Part shown: piece after piece, positions 1 through 9,705 of the stretch
How positions within the stretch are numbered: the stretch's first letter is position 1
How the letters are laid out: the number at the start of each line of letters is the position of its first letter
Source: Alcanivoracaceae bacterium
Lineage (GTDB): Bacteria > Pseudomonadota > Gammaproteobacteria > Xanthomonadales > Marinicellaceae
Assembly (NCBI GenBank): GCA_016744455.1
Contig: JADGEI010000019.1
Span: 1-64,000, forward strand
Length of the DNA: 64,000 bases
Direction: 5' to 3'
Program-made: the position numbers and the translations under genes
Notes under the pieces: model-generated
Database searches by the model: none
Told to the model about the DNA's origin: nothing
The model's input: the letters and a program-made list of their open reading frames with translations, nothing else

Positions 1-52
1 ATAAAAATTACTATTTTATGAAAATATTTTTTGAAATGATGTGGGTGATTTC

Positions 53-154
53 CTAAAGTGGTGTAGGATATTTACTTTAAATGTGTGTGTCTTTGTTTAT
101 ATTCTAAAGTGGTGTAGGATATTTACTTTAAATGTGTGTGTCTTTGTTTATATT
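53..154. repeat. 51-bp perfect tandem repeat, two copies
   Basis: Two identical 51-base units lie head to tail (53-103 and 104-154), each beginning ctaaagtggtgtaggatatt. They are AT-rich, contain a short gt run, and no gene spans them. The block sits next to the dispersed repeat at 175 and transposase debris, so it is probably part of a decayed mobile-element end. No function can be assigned. Confidence 0.9.
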
Positions 155-174
155 TTTGTTTATATTTGTTTATA

Positions 175-309
175 GGACATATATTCGGCCTATTAATGAG
201 ATTCTTGAGTTTTCTAATCTCTGGCCTTGATGAGATCCGTAGTAGAATTTTGCTTATCAGGCACTCGGTATTTAATACCTTGTCTATGTTCAGTCTAAAA
301 TTCTACCAG
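175..309. repeat. Dispersed 135-bp structured repeat, copy 1
   Basis: This block begins ggacatatattcggcc and recurs at 26039-26173 and 26857-26991 with very few differences (for example t/c near 270 and t/a near 302). It contains a hairpin: gagatt pairs with aatctc, flanked by ggcc on both sides. The long reading frame through it is not conserved as a protein. It lies about 150 bases beyond the stop codon of an IS110-type transposase remnant, so it may be the non-coding end of such an element. That link is inference. Confidence 0.85.
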
Positions 310-458
310 GGTTACCTATTATGTTCATCATGTTTTCTAACTTGAATGGCTTGCCTCTATATTTGTATATTTCTGTTAGCTGCTTGACTTGCAATTTTAG
401 AATGGTATGTTTTCCCCTATGAGGGAAATCATAATACGTATTTAGTTTAATTCTCATA

Positions 459-579
459 TTATTTCTTGGATAAAATGTAATCTGGATTATAAGCCTGATC
501 TTTGGTTAGCATTGCCCATATGATCCGTGACATTTTATGTGCCACTGCCACATAGGCTTTATGCTTACCTCGTTTTGTC
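459..579 (-). pseudogene. IS110-family transposase, C-terminal remnant
   Basis: Reading the minus strand gives about 39 residues containing GKHKAYVAVAHKMSRIIWAM and ending shortly after. This matches the conserved C-terminal pattern of IS110/IS116/IS902 transposases (G-K-x-K-x-A-x-V-A-V-A-x-K, then an L/I-W-A-M-L segment). Two in-frame stops lie immediately upstream, around 580-590, and no catalytic N-terminal RuvC-like domain is present, so this is a dead fragment. Alternative families are unlikely but the fragment is short. Confidence 0.65.
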
Positions 580-651
580 TATTATATGGCTAAAAATGTC
601 TCCGAGTTTATTAGACCATTACAGCCATTAATCTGCATATTTCGTTACGAA

Positions 652-2637
652 TTAAATTATAAGGTCTTTTAAATCTCTATACTCTTCCAATGATTCCGGG
701 TTAGCTAGGGCATCTGTATTGGTTACGGGGCGATTGTGAATAATGTTTCTAACTGCTATTTCTACAATTTTGCCGCTTAACGTTTTGGGTATGGAAGTGA
801 CTTGGATGATTTTTGCCGGTACATGTCTTGGGGTTGTGTTAACTCTTATGGTGTTTTTAATTTTTTTAATTAAATCACCATTAAGTTGAAGGTTATCATT
901 CAATATCACAAATAAAATCACTCGAACATCATTGTCCCAGTTTTGACCGACTGCTATACTTTCGATAACTTCAGTCATGTTATCTACTTGACGATAAATT
1001 TCAGCTGTGCCGATACGAACACCTCCTGGATTAAGTGTGGCATCAGAGCGTCCATAAATTGTGAGCCCATGATTTTTAGTTATTTTGGCTAAATCTCCGT
1101 GGCACCAAATGTTATCGAACTTTGAAAAATAGGCCGATTTGTAACGGGAATTATCCGCATCATTCCAAAATTTTACAGGCATTGCAGGAAATGCATTCAT
1201 GCAGGAAAGCTCTCCCGTTTGGTTGTATAATCTTTTGCCATTGTCATCAAGAATAGCTACATCGAGTCCCAACCCTAGACATTGTAATTCTCCTTTGTAT
1301 ACAGGTAAAGCTGGGTTTCCTAGGGCAAAACAAGAACAAATATCGGTTCCACCAGAAATTGATGATAGGCATAAATCTGATTTCCATTGCTGGTAGACAT
1401 AATCATAATTTTCTGGCATTAATGGTGATCCTGTTGAAAAAAGGGTGCTGAGTTCATTAAAATTACGGTTTCTTTTTGGAATTATTCCTGCTTTTTCAAT
1501 CGCAGAAATCCATTTGGCACTGGTTCCAAAGTGTGTTATTTCATTGGTGTCAACTATATCCAGTAATCGATTTCCATCTGGATAAAAAGGAGAGCCATCA
1601 TAAATGAAAAGTGTTGCGCCAGTTGTTAAAGTAGAAACCATCCAGTTCCACATCATCCAACCACAGGTAGTAAAGTAGAATAGTTTATCATCTGTATTGA
1701 CATTGCTGTGCAATACCAGTTCTTTCTTGTGTTGCAATAATATGCCACCTGTTCCATGGACAATACATTTGGGTTTGCCTGTTGTACCAGAAGAATATAG
1801 GATATATAAAGGATGTTTGAAGTCTACGGGTTCAAATTGGACTTTGTGGTTGTTGTTGTCTAAGGCTTTATCCCAAGAGATGAAATTACAGCCTCCGTCA
1901 TTCCCGTAAAGATGGGAACCTATGTTTTTATTACTCTGAGTAAAGTTAATAACTACCACATGCTGAATAGGTTCTATTTGCCTGGCTATAATCTCCGCTT
2001 TTTCAATACAGTCATGAGTTTTGCCATTATAATAATAACTATTGGCAACAAACATAATTTTGGCTTCTACCTGGCCAAATCTATCAACAACCCCTTCAAA
2101 TCCAAAATCAGGAGAAGTTGATGTCCAAATAGCACCAAGGGATGTGGTCGCTAGCATGGCAATGATGGCTTCTGTACAATTTGGTAGAAAACCTGCAACC
2201 ACGTCGCCTTTGCTAATGCCTTTAGTTTTTAAAAAATGATGCAGTTTCGCTACTTGTCTATACAGTTGGTTGTAGCTTAAGTTGCTTTGTTCCCCAGTTT
2301 CATTTTCAAAAATTATGGCAGTTTTATCGTTACGGTACTTGAGAATGTTCTGTGCATAGTTAAGTGTGCCATTGATAAACCATTCTGTATCAATTTTATG
2401 TTTTCCTGATTTAACTACATTCGTAGCAGGGTGAATAAAGTTGATACCACAAAAGTCTACAATAGACTGCCAAAATTTTGAAGTTTCTGTGACAGAAAAC
2501 TGATGTAATTGCTGGTAATTATTGATTGAATAATTAAATCTATTGTTGATATATTGTTGAAATTTTACACTATTCAAATTGCTCATTAATGACGGGTCTA
2601 TTTGCCAAATGGCTTGCTGTGGTTTTTGGCTGATCAT
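652..2637 (-). CDS. aacS: Acetoacetate--CoA ligase (acetoacetyl-CoA synthetase)
   Basis: This cytosolic ATP-dependent ligase activates acetoacetate to acetoacetyl-CoA, feeding ketone bodies or polyhydroxybutyrate breakdown products into acetyl-CoA metabolism. At 661 residues it has the usual length of the family. The adenylate-forming P-loop is seen as YSSGTTGKPK, followed by the family-typical TTCGWMMWNWM segment. The C-terminal subdomain has YGRSDATLNPGGVRIG and the acyl-transfer lysine region LSGKIVE near the end. The distinct N-terminus and WMMWNW signature favour acetoacetyl-CoA synthetase over acetyl-CoA synthetase. The start at 2637 lacks a strong Shine-Dalgarno. The gene stands alone, transcribed away from the FG-GAP gene on the other strand. 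Confidence 0.93.
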   Translation of the reverse strand: MISQKPQQAIWQIDPSLMSNLNSVKFQQYINNRFNYSINNYQQLHQFSVTETSKFWQSIVDFCGINFIHPATNVVKSGKHKIDTEWFINGTLNYAQNILKYRNDKTAIIFENETGEQSNLSYNQLYRQVAKLHHFLKTKGISKGDVVAGFLPNCTEAIIAMLATTSLGAIWTSTSPDFGFEGVVDRFGQVEAKIMFVANSYYYNGKTHDCIEKAEIIARQIEPIQHVVVINFTQSNKNIGSHLYGNDGGCNFISWDKALDNNNHKVQFEPVDFKHPLYILYSSGTTGKPKCIVHGTGGILLQHKKELVLHSNVNTDDKLFYFTTCGWMMWNWMVSTLTTGATLFIYDGSPFYPDGNRLLDIVDTNEITHFGTSAKWISAIEKAGIIPKRNRNFNELSTLFSTGSPLMPENYDYVYQQWKSDLCLSSISGGTDICSCFALGNPALPVYKGELQCLGLGLDVAILDDNGKRLYNQTGELSCMNAFPAMPVKFWNDADNSRYKSAYFSKFDNIWCHGDLAKITKNHGLTIYGRSDATLNPGGVRIGTAEIYRQVDNMTEVIESIAVGQNWDNDVRVILFVILNDNLQLNGDLIKKIKNTIRVNTTPRHVPAKIIQVTSIPKTLSGKIVEIAVRNIIHNRPVTNTDALANPESLEEYRDLKDLII

Positions 2638-2920
2638 TAAGTTTTACTCATATTTTAATCATCGTTATTCTAACAAATAACTGTATTGAAAAGCTAAAAC
2701 TCTGATATTTTTTTCATGAAAGAATTTTAAACAAATTAGACAAGTCTTGTTTATTTGATTCAATTAAAAGGTGAAATATAAGGCGCATTTCTTTATTTGT
2801 TATAATTTGTCAAATAATTTCAGTAGGATATCTGTTACTCAGATGTCTATAACTCTTTTTAGAGTATCTCACTAGTTATGCAGTAATTTCACTTAATCTG
2901 AATTAATGGAGATCGAAAAA

Positions 2921-4202
2921 ATGTACAGAAATATGTTAATGATAATTTTCACATTGGCTATGTTTTCAGCCTTTATCAATGCCAATGCCAAAAATAACTC
3001 AAATAGAGAATTAAATATTAACAGTAATCCTTTTATTATTGAGAATAAAATTCAACCAGCACTCCCAACTAGCTTTCAAGAATTTGGTAACGCAATGTGT
3101 TTTTGGTAACAAGGTACTTGTGGGGTCTGTACGTGACAATCAAAATGGTGGTTTTGCAGGTTCGGTTTACTTATTCGAATACAAAGATGGTACATGGCAA
3201 GAAATGCAAAAAATTATTGGCAATGATACGACTAGCGGTGATTTTTTTGGACATTCTGTCAGTTTAGGCCACAATCGAGCGTTGGTGGGAGCACGAACAA
3301 AAACTGTAGATGGAGTCGTTTCAGTTGTTGCCGTGTATGTATTTGAACTATCAAATGATGTTTGGGTTCAGACAGCAAAATTAATGCATAGTACACCTCA
3401 ATTAAATGTTAATTTTGGTTATTCAGTTGGCTTGGTTGATAATAATGTTCTTATTGGTGCACCGGGTTCTGGGAATGGCTCAGTTGAATTTTTCACTTTT
3501 GATGAAATGTTATTACTATGGAACCACACTCATTCAATCACAACAAGTGATGGTTCATTTGGAGATCGTTTTGGTGAATCTATAAGCATGAGTACCAGTC
3601 AAGCTATTATTGGAGCTAATAATGATGATACAGGCTCTGCTTATTTGTTTGATTACCTATTAAATATACAGCAAGATAAAATTACCGCTGAAAATGGATT
3701 TAGTAGCGATAGTTTTGGTCAGTCAGTGAGTTTATATGGGAATAGGGTATTGGTTGGCGCTCCTAATGATGATGAAAATGGCAATAATTCAGGTGCCGCT
3801 TATGTATTTGAGCTTGATACAAATAACAGTCAGTGGTTACAAACAATAAAACTAACAGCAGATGATAGTCAAAGTAGTGATAAAATTGGCTATTCTGTCA
3901 GTTTATATGCTGATGAAGCTTTTGTAGGTTCTTTTGGTGATGATAATATTAATGGCGGTAATTCTGGTTCAGCATACTTGTATAAAATGGGTACTGTTGG
4001 ATGGAGTCAATCTGAAAAGTTTTTAGCATCAGATGGTAGCGCAGCAGATGAATTAGGTAAAGCTGTTTTTTTATCTCCCGAATGGGCAATAATTGGGGCG
4101 GATAAATCTAATAATGGAGCTTTGCCTGTAGGGGCAACTTATATCTATCAGGTTGGCATATTGTTTGTAGATGATTTGAATGAGGTGAAATTTGAGACAT
4201 AA
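2921..4202 (+). pseudogene. Exported FG-GAP beta-propeller protein, frameshifted
   Basis: The reading frame starts at 2921 (MYRNMLMIIF...), chosen because GGAG lies at 2908-2911 while the earlier ATG at 2906 has no ribosome site. It encodes a signal peptide ending near INANA. It stops at 3109, while the propeller continues in another frame to 4202. Removing one T from the five-T run at 3100-3104 joins them as ...CFGNKVLVGS. Downstream are at least six FG-GAP-like repeats such as FGQSVSLYGNRVLVGAP and FGYSVGLVDNNVLIGAP, spaced about 55 residues, predicting an integrin-alpha-like propeller outside the cell. The shift may be a real mutation, phase variation or a sequencing error. An isolated start at 3039 would lack the signal peptide. 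Confidence 0.75.
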
Positions 4203-4461
4203 AATCAGTTAGATAAAAACACTGTTGTGGTAGGAGAGGTGGCTAAATATGTCTATGGATAGGTTTATACGTTAACGAATTGATTAATTGTATCTTATCG
4301 TTCATTTTATAAATTTAAATTTGTGATTTTTTTTCATGGCAATGCACTATTCTCCTGTCCCAGATAATCGCCATACTTTTTTGTCTTAGGGAAATACAAA
4401 AGCCTTTTATCATTTTTTTCTGCTTATAATTTCCCAAGTTTCTTGTATAATCATCTCCCAT

Positions 4462-6765
4462 ATGAAATATAAGTTTTTAAAATTTACTTTAGATACAGAT
4501 AAAAAAGGGCTGTATAGCAATAATCAACCTATAGAAATTCCTAAAGGCCATTATGATTTGTTGCTGTTTATGCTGAAAAACACAGGTAAGATGCTTAGCA
4601 GAAGTGAAATTATAGATAAAGTGTGGCAAGGAAAATATGTCACAGAAAATTCTATCGATCAAATTATTTCAAAATTGCGTAAGGTTCTAATTACTGCAAA
4701 TAAGGAAGTTTCTATCAAAACCGTTTATGGTAAAGGACTCATGTTTGTTCCTGAGGTAACTATATTCGAAGAGAATGAAAAACAAAAGGTTCCTAGAAAT
4801 TCTGCAATTAAATTTACTGCATTTTTAGTATTGGTAATTATGACTGTATTCCTTGTATATTTTGCTAAAAATTATCAGTCATCCAATAATGCCAAAGCAC
4901 AACGTTCTTTATTGTTAATTATGTCATCAGCTAATGCCAGTACAGGTAAGGATGAAAGTGACCAATGGCTGAACCAAGCCTCAGGAACATTTATCGATCA
5001 GTTATTTACCATAGCAGATATTGCAAAATTAAAAAAATTCAAACAAAAACCAAAATATTTAGACAGGCAGCAGTACATCAACAATCAATGGCAAACTTCA
5101 CCGGATTTAAAAGTTGTCACTAGTCAGTTAATGTTTGAAGATGATTTATATACCATCGAATTAAAGATAATTGATCGATTAAAACATGAAAAAATCCAGT
5201 CGTTTACTCACCAAAGTTTAAGTTTAGCAATGATCAAATCAAGTCAATGGTTGCTCAATCAGGTTGATCAACCAAAGCAGGCTGAGAAGATTGTTTCAAT
5301 GATTCCTGATGATTCTTATGTGGTTGAGCTTTATATGCGTGGTCTTTCAAGTCTAGAAAAAGGCGAGATTGAGAAAGCCAATAATTATTTCGAATTATGC
5401 TTGTCTGAATTGCCAAACTTTCATTTGGCTAGGTTACAAATGGCAAAAGTAAAAAGTGCACAGGGCAAACCACAGGAAAGTTTAGCTCTTTTAGATACTT
5501 TATCTAATAGTTTGATTTTCCAGCAAATGGAAATAGAAATAGAAAGTATTCGTGGTGATATTTATGATACTCAAGGCAAATATGTAGAAGCCCGTGATTT
5601 ATATATTTCTGTTTTGGAGAAATATGCCACTAAAGACAGTTTTCAGCTTGATGATATGCGCTATAATTTGAGTCAAACTTATGCTGCCCTTGCAGAATAT
5701 GATTCAGCATTAAATGAGTTGGGCTTTTTACAACAGAAAGTAGATCCATCACAAAATTTAGAGTTATTAGCACACGTATTACAAAAGCAAGCCAGTATAT
5801 TACAACACCTAGGTCACATCAAAAAAGCCCAAGAATCAGCTTTGCACTCACTTGAAGTTTTTAATCAATTAGAAGATTTGCTAGGTCAAGCAAAACTTTA
5901 TATTACATTGGCTAGGATTTCCACCCATCAAGGTGACTATGCTAAATCTGTTGATTACCTTGAACAGGCATTAATAATTAATCGTTCTTTAGAATATAAA
6001 CTGGGTGTTGGTGCTACATTAAATGAATTAATCTATGTGTTAATGGTGAAAGGTGAATTTGATAAAGCTTGGCAAGCCAATGTTGAGATGAACAAAATCG
6101 CATTAGAAATAGATTATACTGCTATGTTACAAATTTCAATTCAATATTCAGAAGATATTTCAAGGTCGCAAAAGAAATTTAAAGCAGCTGAAATTTATTT
6201 ACAAGAACATTTACAGCTGGCTAAAGCTTCTCGCAACAAAAGGTCATTGTTAAAAAACAAATTGTTGGCCATTGACTTGTATCTGGATCAGGAAAGAACA
6301 AATGATATATTGCTTCTCATTAATGGTGTACAAGAGTACATCGATGAAACTAAAGAAATTAGGTTGCAACCTCGGATTAATTTACACTTGGCACGCTATA
6401 ATTTGTTAATCGATGAGGTTGATAAAGCCATTAGCCTGCTACTTTTGTCAAAAGAACTAGCAAAGAGTACAGAAGATGGGGAAACTATCATTGAGATTAA
6501 TAACTTATTAGCACAGCACTATGTAGATTCAAATCAAGCACAAAAGGCATTAAGTTTACTGGAGGATTCTCTAGAGTATAAACCTTTGTCTTATCCATAT
6601 TTATTAATAAAATCTAAAGCCAACAAAATGTTGGGTAATTATCTGAAGGCATTAGATTTAGCCAATGAATGTAAAATCACTTCCAACCAATGGTGGTCGA
6701 TTGATGATGATGTTTACCTTGATAAACTCAAACAATCAAGCAACCACATAGAAACAAATAAATAG
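4462..6765 (+). CDS. CadC-like membrane regulator: winged helix, TM helix, TPR sensor
   Basis: The first ~100 residues form an OmpR/PhoB-type winged-helix DNA-binding domain (LSRSEIIDKVWQGKYV then a KLRKVL recognition segment and VYGKGLMF wing). One membrane helix follows around residues 118-138 (FTAFLVLVIMTVFLVYFA). The remaining ~620 residues are periplasmic and mostly helical, with tetratricopeptide-like repeats from about residue 290 to the end. This is the ToxR/CadC one-component layout with a TPR sensor, so it probably controls transcription directly from the membrane in response to a periplasmic signal. Target genes are unknown. It converges with the DUF285 gene, leaving only two bases between the stop codons. 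Confidence 0.85.
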   Translation: MKYKFLKFTLDTDKKGLYSNNQPIEIPKGHYDLLLFMLKNTGKMLSRSEIIDKVWQGKYVTENSIDQIISKLRKVLITANKEVSIKTVYGKGLMFVPEVTIFEENEKQKVPRNSAIKFTAFLVLVIMTVFLVYFAKNYQSSNNAKAQRSLLLIMSSANASTGKDESDQWLNQASGTFIDQLFTIADIAKLKKFKQKPKYLDRQQYINNQWQTSPDLKVVTSQLMFEDDLYTIELKIIDRLKHEKIQSFTHQSLSLAMIKSSQWLLNQVDQPKQAEKIVSMIPDDSYVVELYMRGLSSLEKGEIEKANNYFELCLSELPNFHLARLQMAKVKSAQGKPQESLALLDTLSNSLIFQQMEIEIESIRGDIYDTQGKYVEARDLYISVLEKYATKDSFQLDDMRYNLSQTYAALAEYDSALNELGFLQQKVDPSQNLELLAHVLQKQASILQHLGHIKKAQESALHSLEVFNQLEDLLGQAKLYITLARISTHQGDYAKSVDYLEQALIINRSLEYKLGVGATLNELIYVLMVKGEFDKAWQANVEMNKIALEIDYTAMLQISIQYSEDISRSQKKFKAAEIYLQEHLQLAKASRNKRSLLKNKLLAIDLYLDQERTNDILLLINGVQEYIDETKEIRLQPRINLHLARYNLLIDEVDKAISLLLLSKELAKSTEDGETIIEINNLLAQHYVDSNQAQKALSLLEDSLEYKPLSYPYLLIKSKANKMLGNYLKALDLANECKITSNQWWSIDDDVYLDKLKQSSNHIETNK

Positions 6766-6767
6766 CA

Positions 6768-8453
6768 TTATTGCCAACTAATTGCTGTCAAACCAGTAGT
6801 ATTAATCGATTGCCATTGCCCAATTACCCAGATATTATTTTGTGCATTAAAAATATCTTTACGAATTTGCAATTGGCCTAAGTCGTCTCTTAGGTATACC
6901 TCAATTACTGTTAGTTGTACTGCATTCATGCCTTGGGCAATTAATAATGGTTTTTCATCTAAATTCAATAATGATGTATTGGTGAAATCATACTCGAATT
7001 GACTTTCAGTTGACTTAAATATAACAACATCCTCAAAACTATTACTGAAAATAATTTCAGATGGGCAAGACGCATCTAAGCCACCATCGGAAACGCTCCA
7101 AGAAAAGGTGTTTTCTAGAATATCATGTGCAGCAACATTACAATAGGTTGAGTTACCTCCATGAAAAGTAACAAGTGAGTGTAAATTCTGCGAACTAAAA
7201 TTAGTTAAAAGTCCATCGTAGTTTTGCAATGACAAAGTCACGCCCAAAAACATAGTCGTCATACTACTCACATTTGATACATCCCAAGTACTTAAATCAG
7301 GGTTTGCAGATGTTGCAAATCTAAACATAGCACTCATATTGGTAACATTGGCTGTGTCCCAGTTACTGACATTTGGATTTGCATTTGATGCTGAGGCGAA
7401 CATTTCTCGCATATCGGTAACACTGCTAGTAATCCAATTGCTTACATCTGGGTTTGCTAAGGTAGCCCCCTCAAACATTTCTGTCATAATTTCCACATTA
7501 GAGGTGTTCCAACTGCTCACACCTGGGTTTGCAACACTCGCCTCAGCAAACATTCGTTCCATATTTGTCACACTTGATGTAATCCAGCCGCTGACTTCTG
7601 GATCAGCTAATTCTGCGCCTTCAAACATGTTACCCATATTTGTGACATTGGCTGTGACCCAATTACTGACATCTGGGGTTGCCATGCTGGCATTGTAAAA
7701 CATTCTAAACATGCTAACCACATTCGTTGTGTTCCAATTGGATACATCAGGGTTTGCAGCAGTTGCCCCTGAAAACATATTACTCATATTGAGTACTTGG
7801 CCTGTATTCCAGTTACTCACATCGGGATCAGCTGATGTTGCTCCAAAAAAAACAGAGTTCATGAATTTTATGCTGGATGTATCCCATAAACTTACATCTG
7901 GATTGGCAAGGTATGCATTGAGGAACATACCACCGATATTGGTAACCATGGACAAATTAGGCACATCATTTGCACTAACTACCATGTTTTCGGTAAAGAA
8001 AAAAGCATTGGTCATGGTTGACCATATGCCTGTTCCCCATTGGTTTAACTCAATAATTTTCAAATTGTCATCATTTGAAGATGCTTCAATCGCAGGAAAA
8101 CCGGTTTTTAATCCAGTATTATCTGAAATTAACAAGGTGTATACTCCAGAGGTTGCATAATTACACGTAAAGTCGGTAGTTATTCCTGTGGCGATATTTG
8201 TGCCAATGTTATCAAAGTCACAATCCACATTGTAATTGTAATTACCTGAAATGACAGGGTGGGTAGATATAGGGATGGTGAACTGAGTTGCACTTGAAGA
8301 CCCTGATTGGGTATTAGCAGTATTTACTGTGATGATGAAATCATCAGCATTTGTCGGACTAAAATTACCAATACCACTGATGGCCATTGCATTTTGTTCA
8401 ACAAGCACAATTAAGACAGTAACAAGTATAAATTTTAAATAAGTGACTTTCAT
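6768..8453 (-). CDS. Exported BspA-like protein with DUF285 repeats and GFE-type motif
   Basis: The start at 8453 gives a clean signal peptide (MKVTYLKFILVTVLIVLV...NAMA) with AGGA just upstream. The longer frame to 8609 adds 52 residues without export features. About nine repeats of ~26 residues follow, each like MFSGATAANPDVSNWNT, the BspA/DUF285 leucine-rich-like repeat of surface proteins that bind host or matrix molecules in other bacteria. After the repeats, a Cys-containing linker leads to EIIFSNSFED, a motif shared with other exported proteins in this window. About 80 further residues of predicted beta structure follow. Total length is 561 residues. The ligand is unknown. Confidence 0.82.
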   Translation of the reverse strand: MKVTYLKFILVTVLIVLVEQNAMAISGIGNFSPTNADDFIITVNTANTQSGSSSATQFTIPISTHPVISGNYNYNVDCDFDNIGTNIATGITTDFTCNYATSGVYTLLISDNTGLKTGFPAIEASSNDDNLKIIELNQWGTGIWSTMTNAFFFTENMVVSANDVPNLSMVTNIGGMFLNAYLANPDVSLWDTSSIKFMNSVFFGATSADPDVSNWNTGQVLNMSNMFSGATAANPDVSNWNTTNVVSMFRMFYNASMATPDVSNWVTANVTNMGNMFEGAELADPEVSGWITSSVTNMERMFAEASVANPGVSSWNTSNVEIMTEMFEGATLANPDVSNWITSSVTDMREMFASASNANPNVSNWDTANVTNMSAMFRFATSANPDLSTWDVSNVSSMTTMFLGVTLSLQNYDGLLTNFSSQNLHSLVTFHGGNSTYCNVAAHDILENTFSWSVSDGGLDASCPSEIIFSNSFEDVVIFKSTESQFEYDFTNTSLLNLDEKPLLIAQGMNAVQLTVIEVYLRDDLGQLQIRKDIFNAQNNIWVIGQWQSINTTGLTAISWQ

Positions 8454-8672
8454 AGGTTTTCCTAAATTAATATATAGGTGAATTATAAAAATAAAGGGCT
8501 TTTCAAATCTGATTTTATTCTGATATTGTTCTGATTTTATTCTGATTTCAATTATTAGGTAATATCTAAGTATGAAAATAGAGCATGAAAACAAACGGCG
8601 GGAACGCAAATGCCGCAGGATTAATATAGTGTATGTTTTGTCTTTTAGTAATTAATCACTCCCTTTTGTCAC

Positions 8673-8688
8673 TCCTGCGAAGGCAGGA
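8673..8688. repeat. Short palindromic repeat, gaag loop
   Basis: tcctgc-gaag-gcagga forms a six-base-pair hairpin. It belongs to the same family as hairpins at 10791 and 10858, which share the core gcgaaggc. It lies in the 366-base gap between the DUF285 gene and the DUF3365 gene and could serve as a REP-like element or processing signal. Confidence 0.6.
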
Positions 8689-8777
8689 ATCAATTACCTT
8701 TATTAAGAAATTAAAAAGATAAAACAACTAAAACAGCCTTGAAGAGAAACAAATTCACACTTTTGGGCAGCTGGGTT

Positions 8778-8797
8778 CTCACATTCGCGAGAATGAG
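8778..8797. repeat. Short palindromic repeat, gcga loop
   Basis: cattc-gcga-gaatg forms a stem-loop just after the end of the DUF3365 gene (stop at 8820 on the minus strand). It may act as the gene's 3' hairpin. Read on the other strand it resembles the other REP-like hairpins here (ctcattctcgcgaatg). Confidence 0.5.
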
Positions 8798-8819
8798 GCC
8801 GTGTGTTTAGTTACGTTTT

Positions 8820-9440
8820 TCATTTGATTATGGGTTGAATTATACTAAATGCGCCGCGGATATCACCTTCTTTAAAACCAATGGCTTTGTCATTTGGGTA
8901 AAGTTCTGTGATTTTATCCGCTATGGCAGGAGCGATATTATCTCCATGGCACACGAGGCAAATTTTTTGTGTTTCGATTGCCTGAATAAAGCGAAATGAA
9001 GCAATTCCATCGACTTCTGAAATGTCTTGGTTAAATAGGCTTTTAAATTTATCTCCATCTTCATGACGTTGTTCAAAACTTTTCATCATACGCTTGTCCC
9101 ATGCATCGGGTTTTCTTGCTCGAGGTTTCAGACTTGTACGGTAAATTTCCCAGCCTGATTGTTTTGATAACTCTGCAGCAATTAAAGGAGCTTGTTGGTT
9201 GCAAACAGAAATAGCCGCTATTGGCCCACCAGACTTCATAGCTGCTTGTAATTTACCTTTCAATGTTTTGCCAAACTTTTTAGCCATGTCTTGACTGGCT
9301 TCAGTACGTTGAGATATTTCTTTATAACTTATGGTTTGCTGGTTGCAAGACATTAGTAAAGTGAAATAGGTTAATAAAATTAAACTTCTCATGAGTGTTA
9401 GAGTCGTTTTTTTTATTGATTTGATAGGTGCTTTTTTCAT
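8820..9440 (-). CDS. DUF3365 (Tll0287-like) lipoprotein with CxxCH haem motif
   Basis: The N-terminus carries a basic stretch, a hydrophobic helix and a lipobox (LLMSC), so the mature protein is probably a lipid-anchored periplasmic or outer-membrane protein. The body (about residues 45-205) matches the Tll0287-like/DUF3365 domain, including the CNQQAPLIA segment. The motif CLVCHG near residue 158 is a c-type haem attachment site, suggesting a redox or gas/redox sensing role. The start at 9440 has GGAA eight bases upstream. It is monocistronic and its partner is not evident. Confidence 0.8.
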   Translation of the reverse strand: MKKAPIKSIKKTTLTLMRSLILLTYFTLLMSCNQQTISYKEISQRTEASQDMAKKFGKTLKGKLQAAMKSGGPIAAISVCNQQAPLIAAELSKQSGWEIYRTSLKPRARKPDAWDKRMMKSFEQRHEDGDKFKSLFNQDISEVDGIASFRFIQAIETQKICLVCHGDNIAPAIADKITELYPNDKAIGFKEGDIRGAFSIIQPIIK

Positions 9441-9705
9441 TTTTATTCCATTGTCCCAAGTTTTCGCTAAGGTCTTTAGTTATTATGTTTTGAGTAATTA
9501 TCTTAAGTAATTATAGGGCTATCTTCAACTTAATGCCTTAATTAATTTTAATTAACCTGTGCATTTTTGATAAATATCAATTCTCAACTTTTGTATAAAT
9601 TTTAGTCAACTGTTAAGGGCTTCTATCTTCTTCGCTAATGGATTGCGATATATTTAATGTATTGTGTTATTATTGAAACTGAATACAACTACAATAAAAA
9701 AGAAC

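Noticed and set aside
136..345. 69-codon frame through the first dispersed repeat
   Set aside because: The reading frame is not conserved in the other two copies and it has no ribosome site.
7339..8160. Two long plus-strand frames opposite the DUF285 gene
   Set aside because: They mirror the 26-residue repeats of the minus-strand gene, lack ribosome sites and have no recognisable domain.
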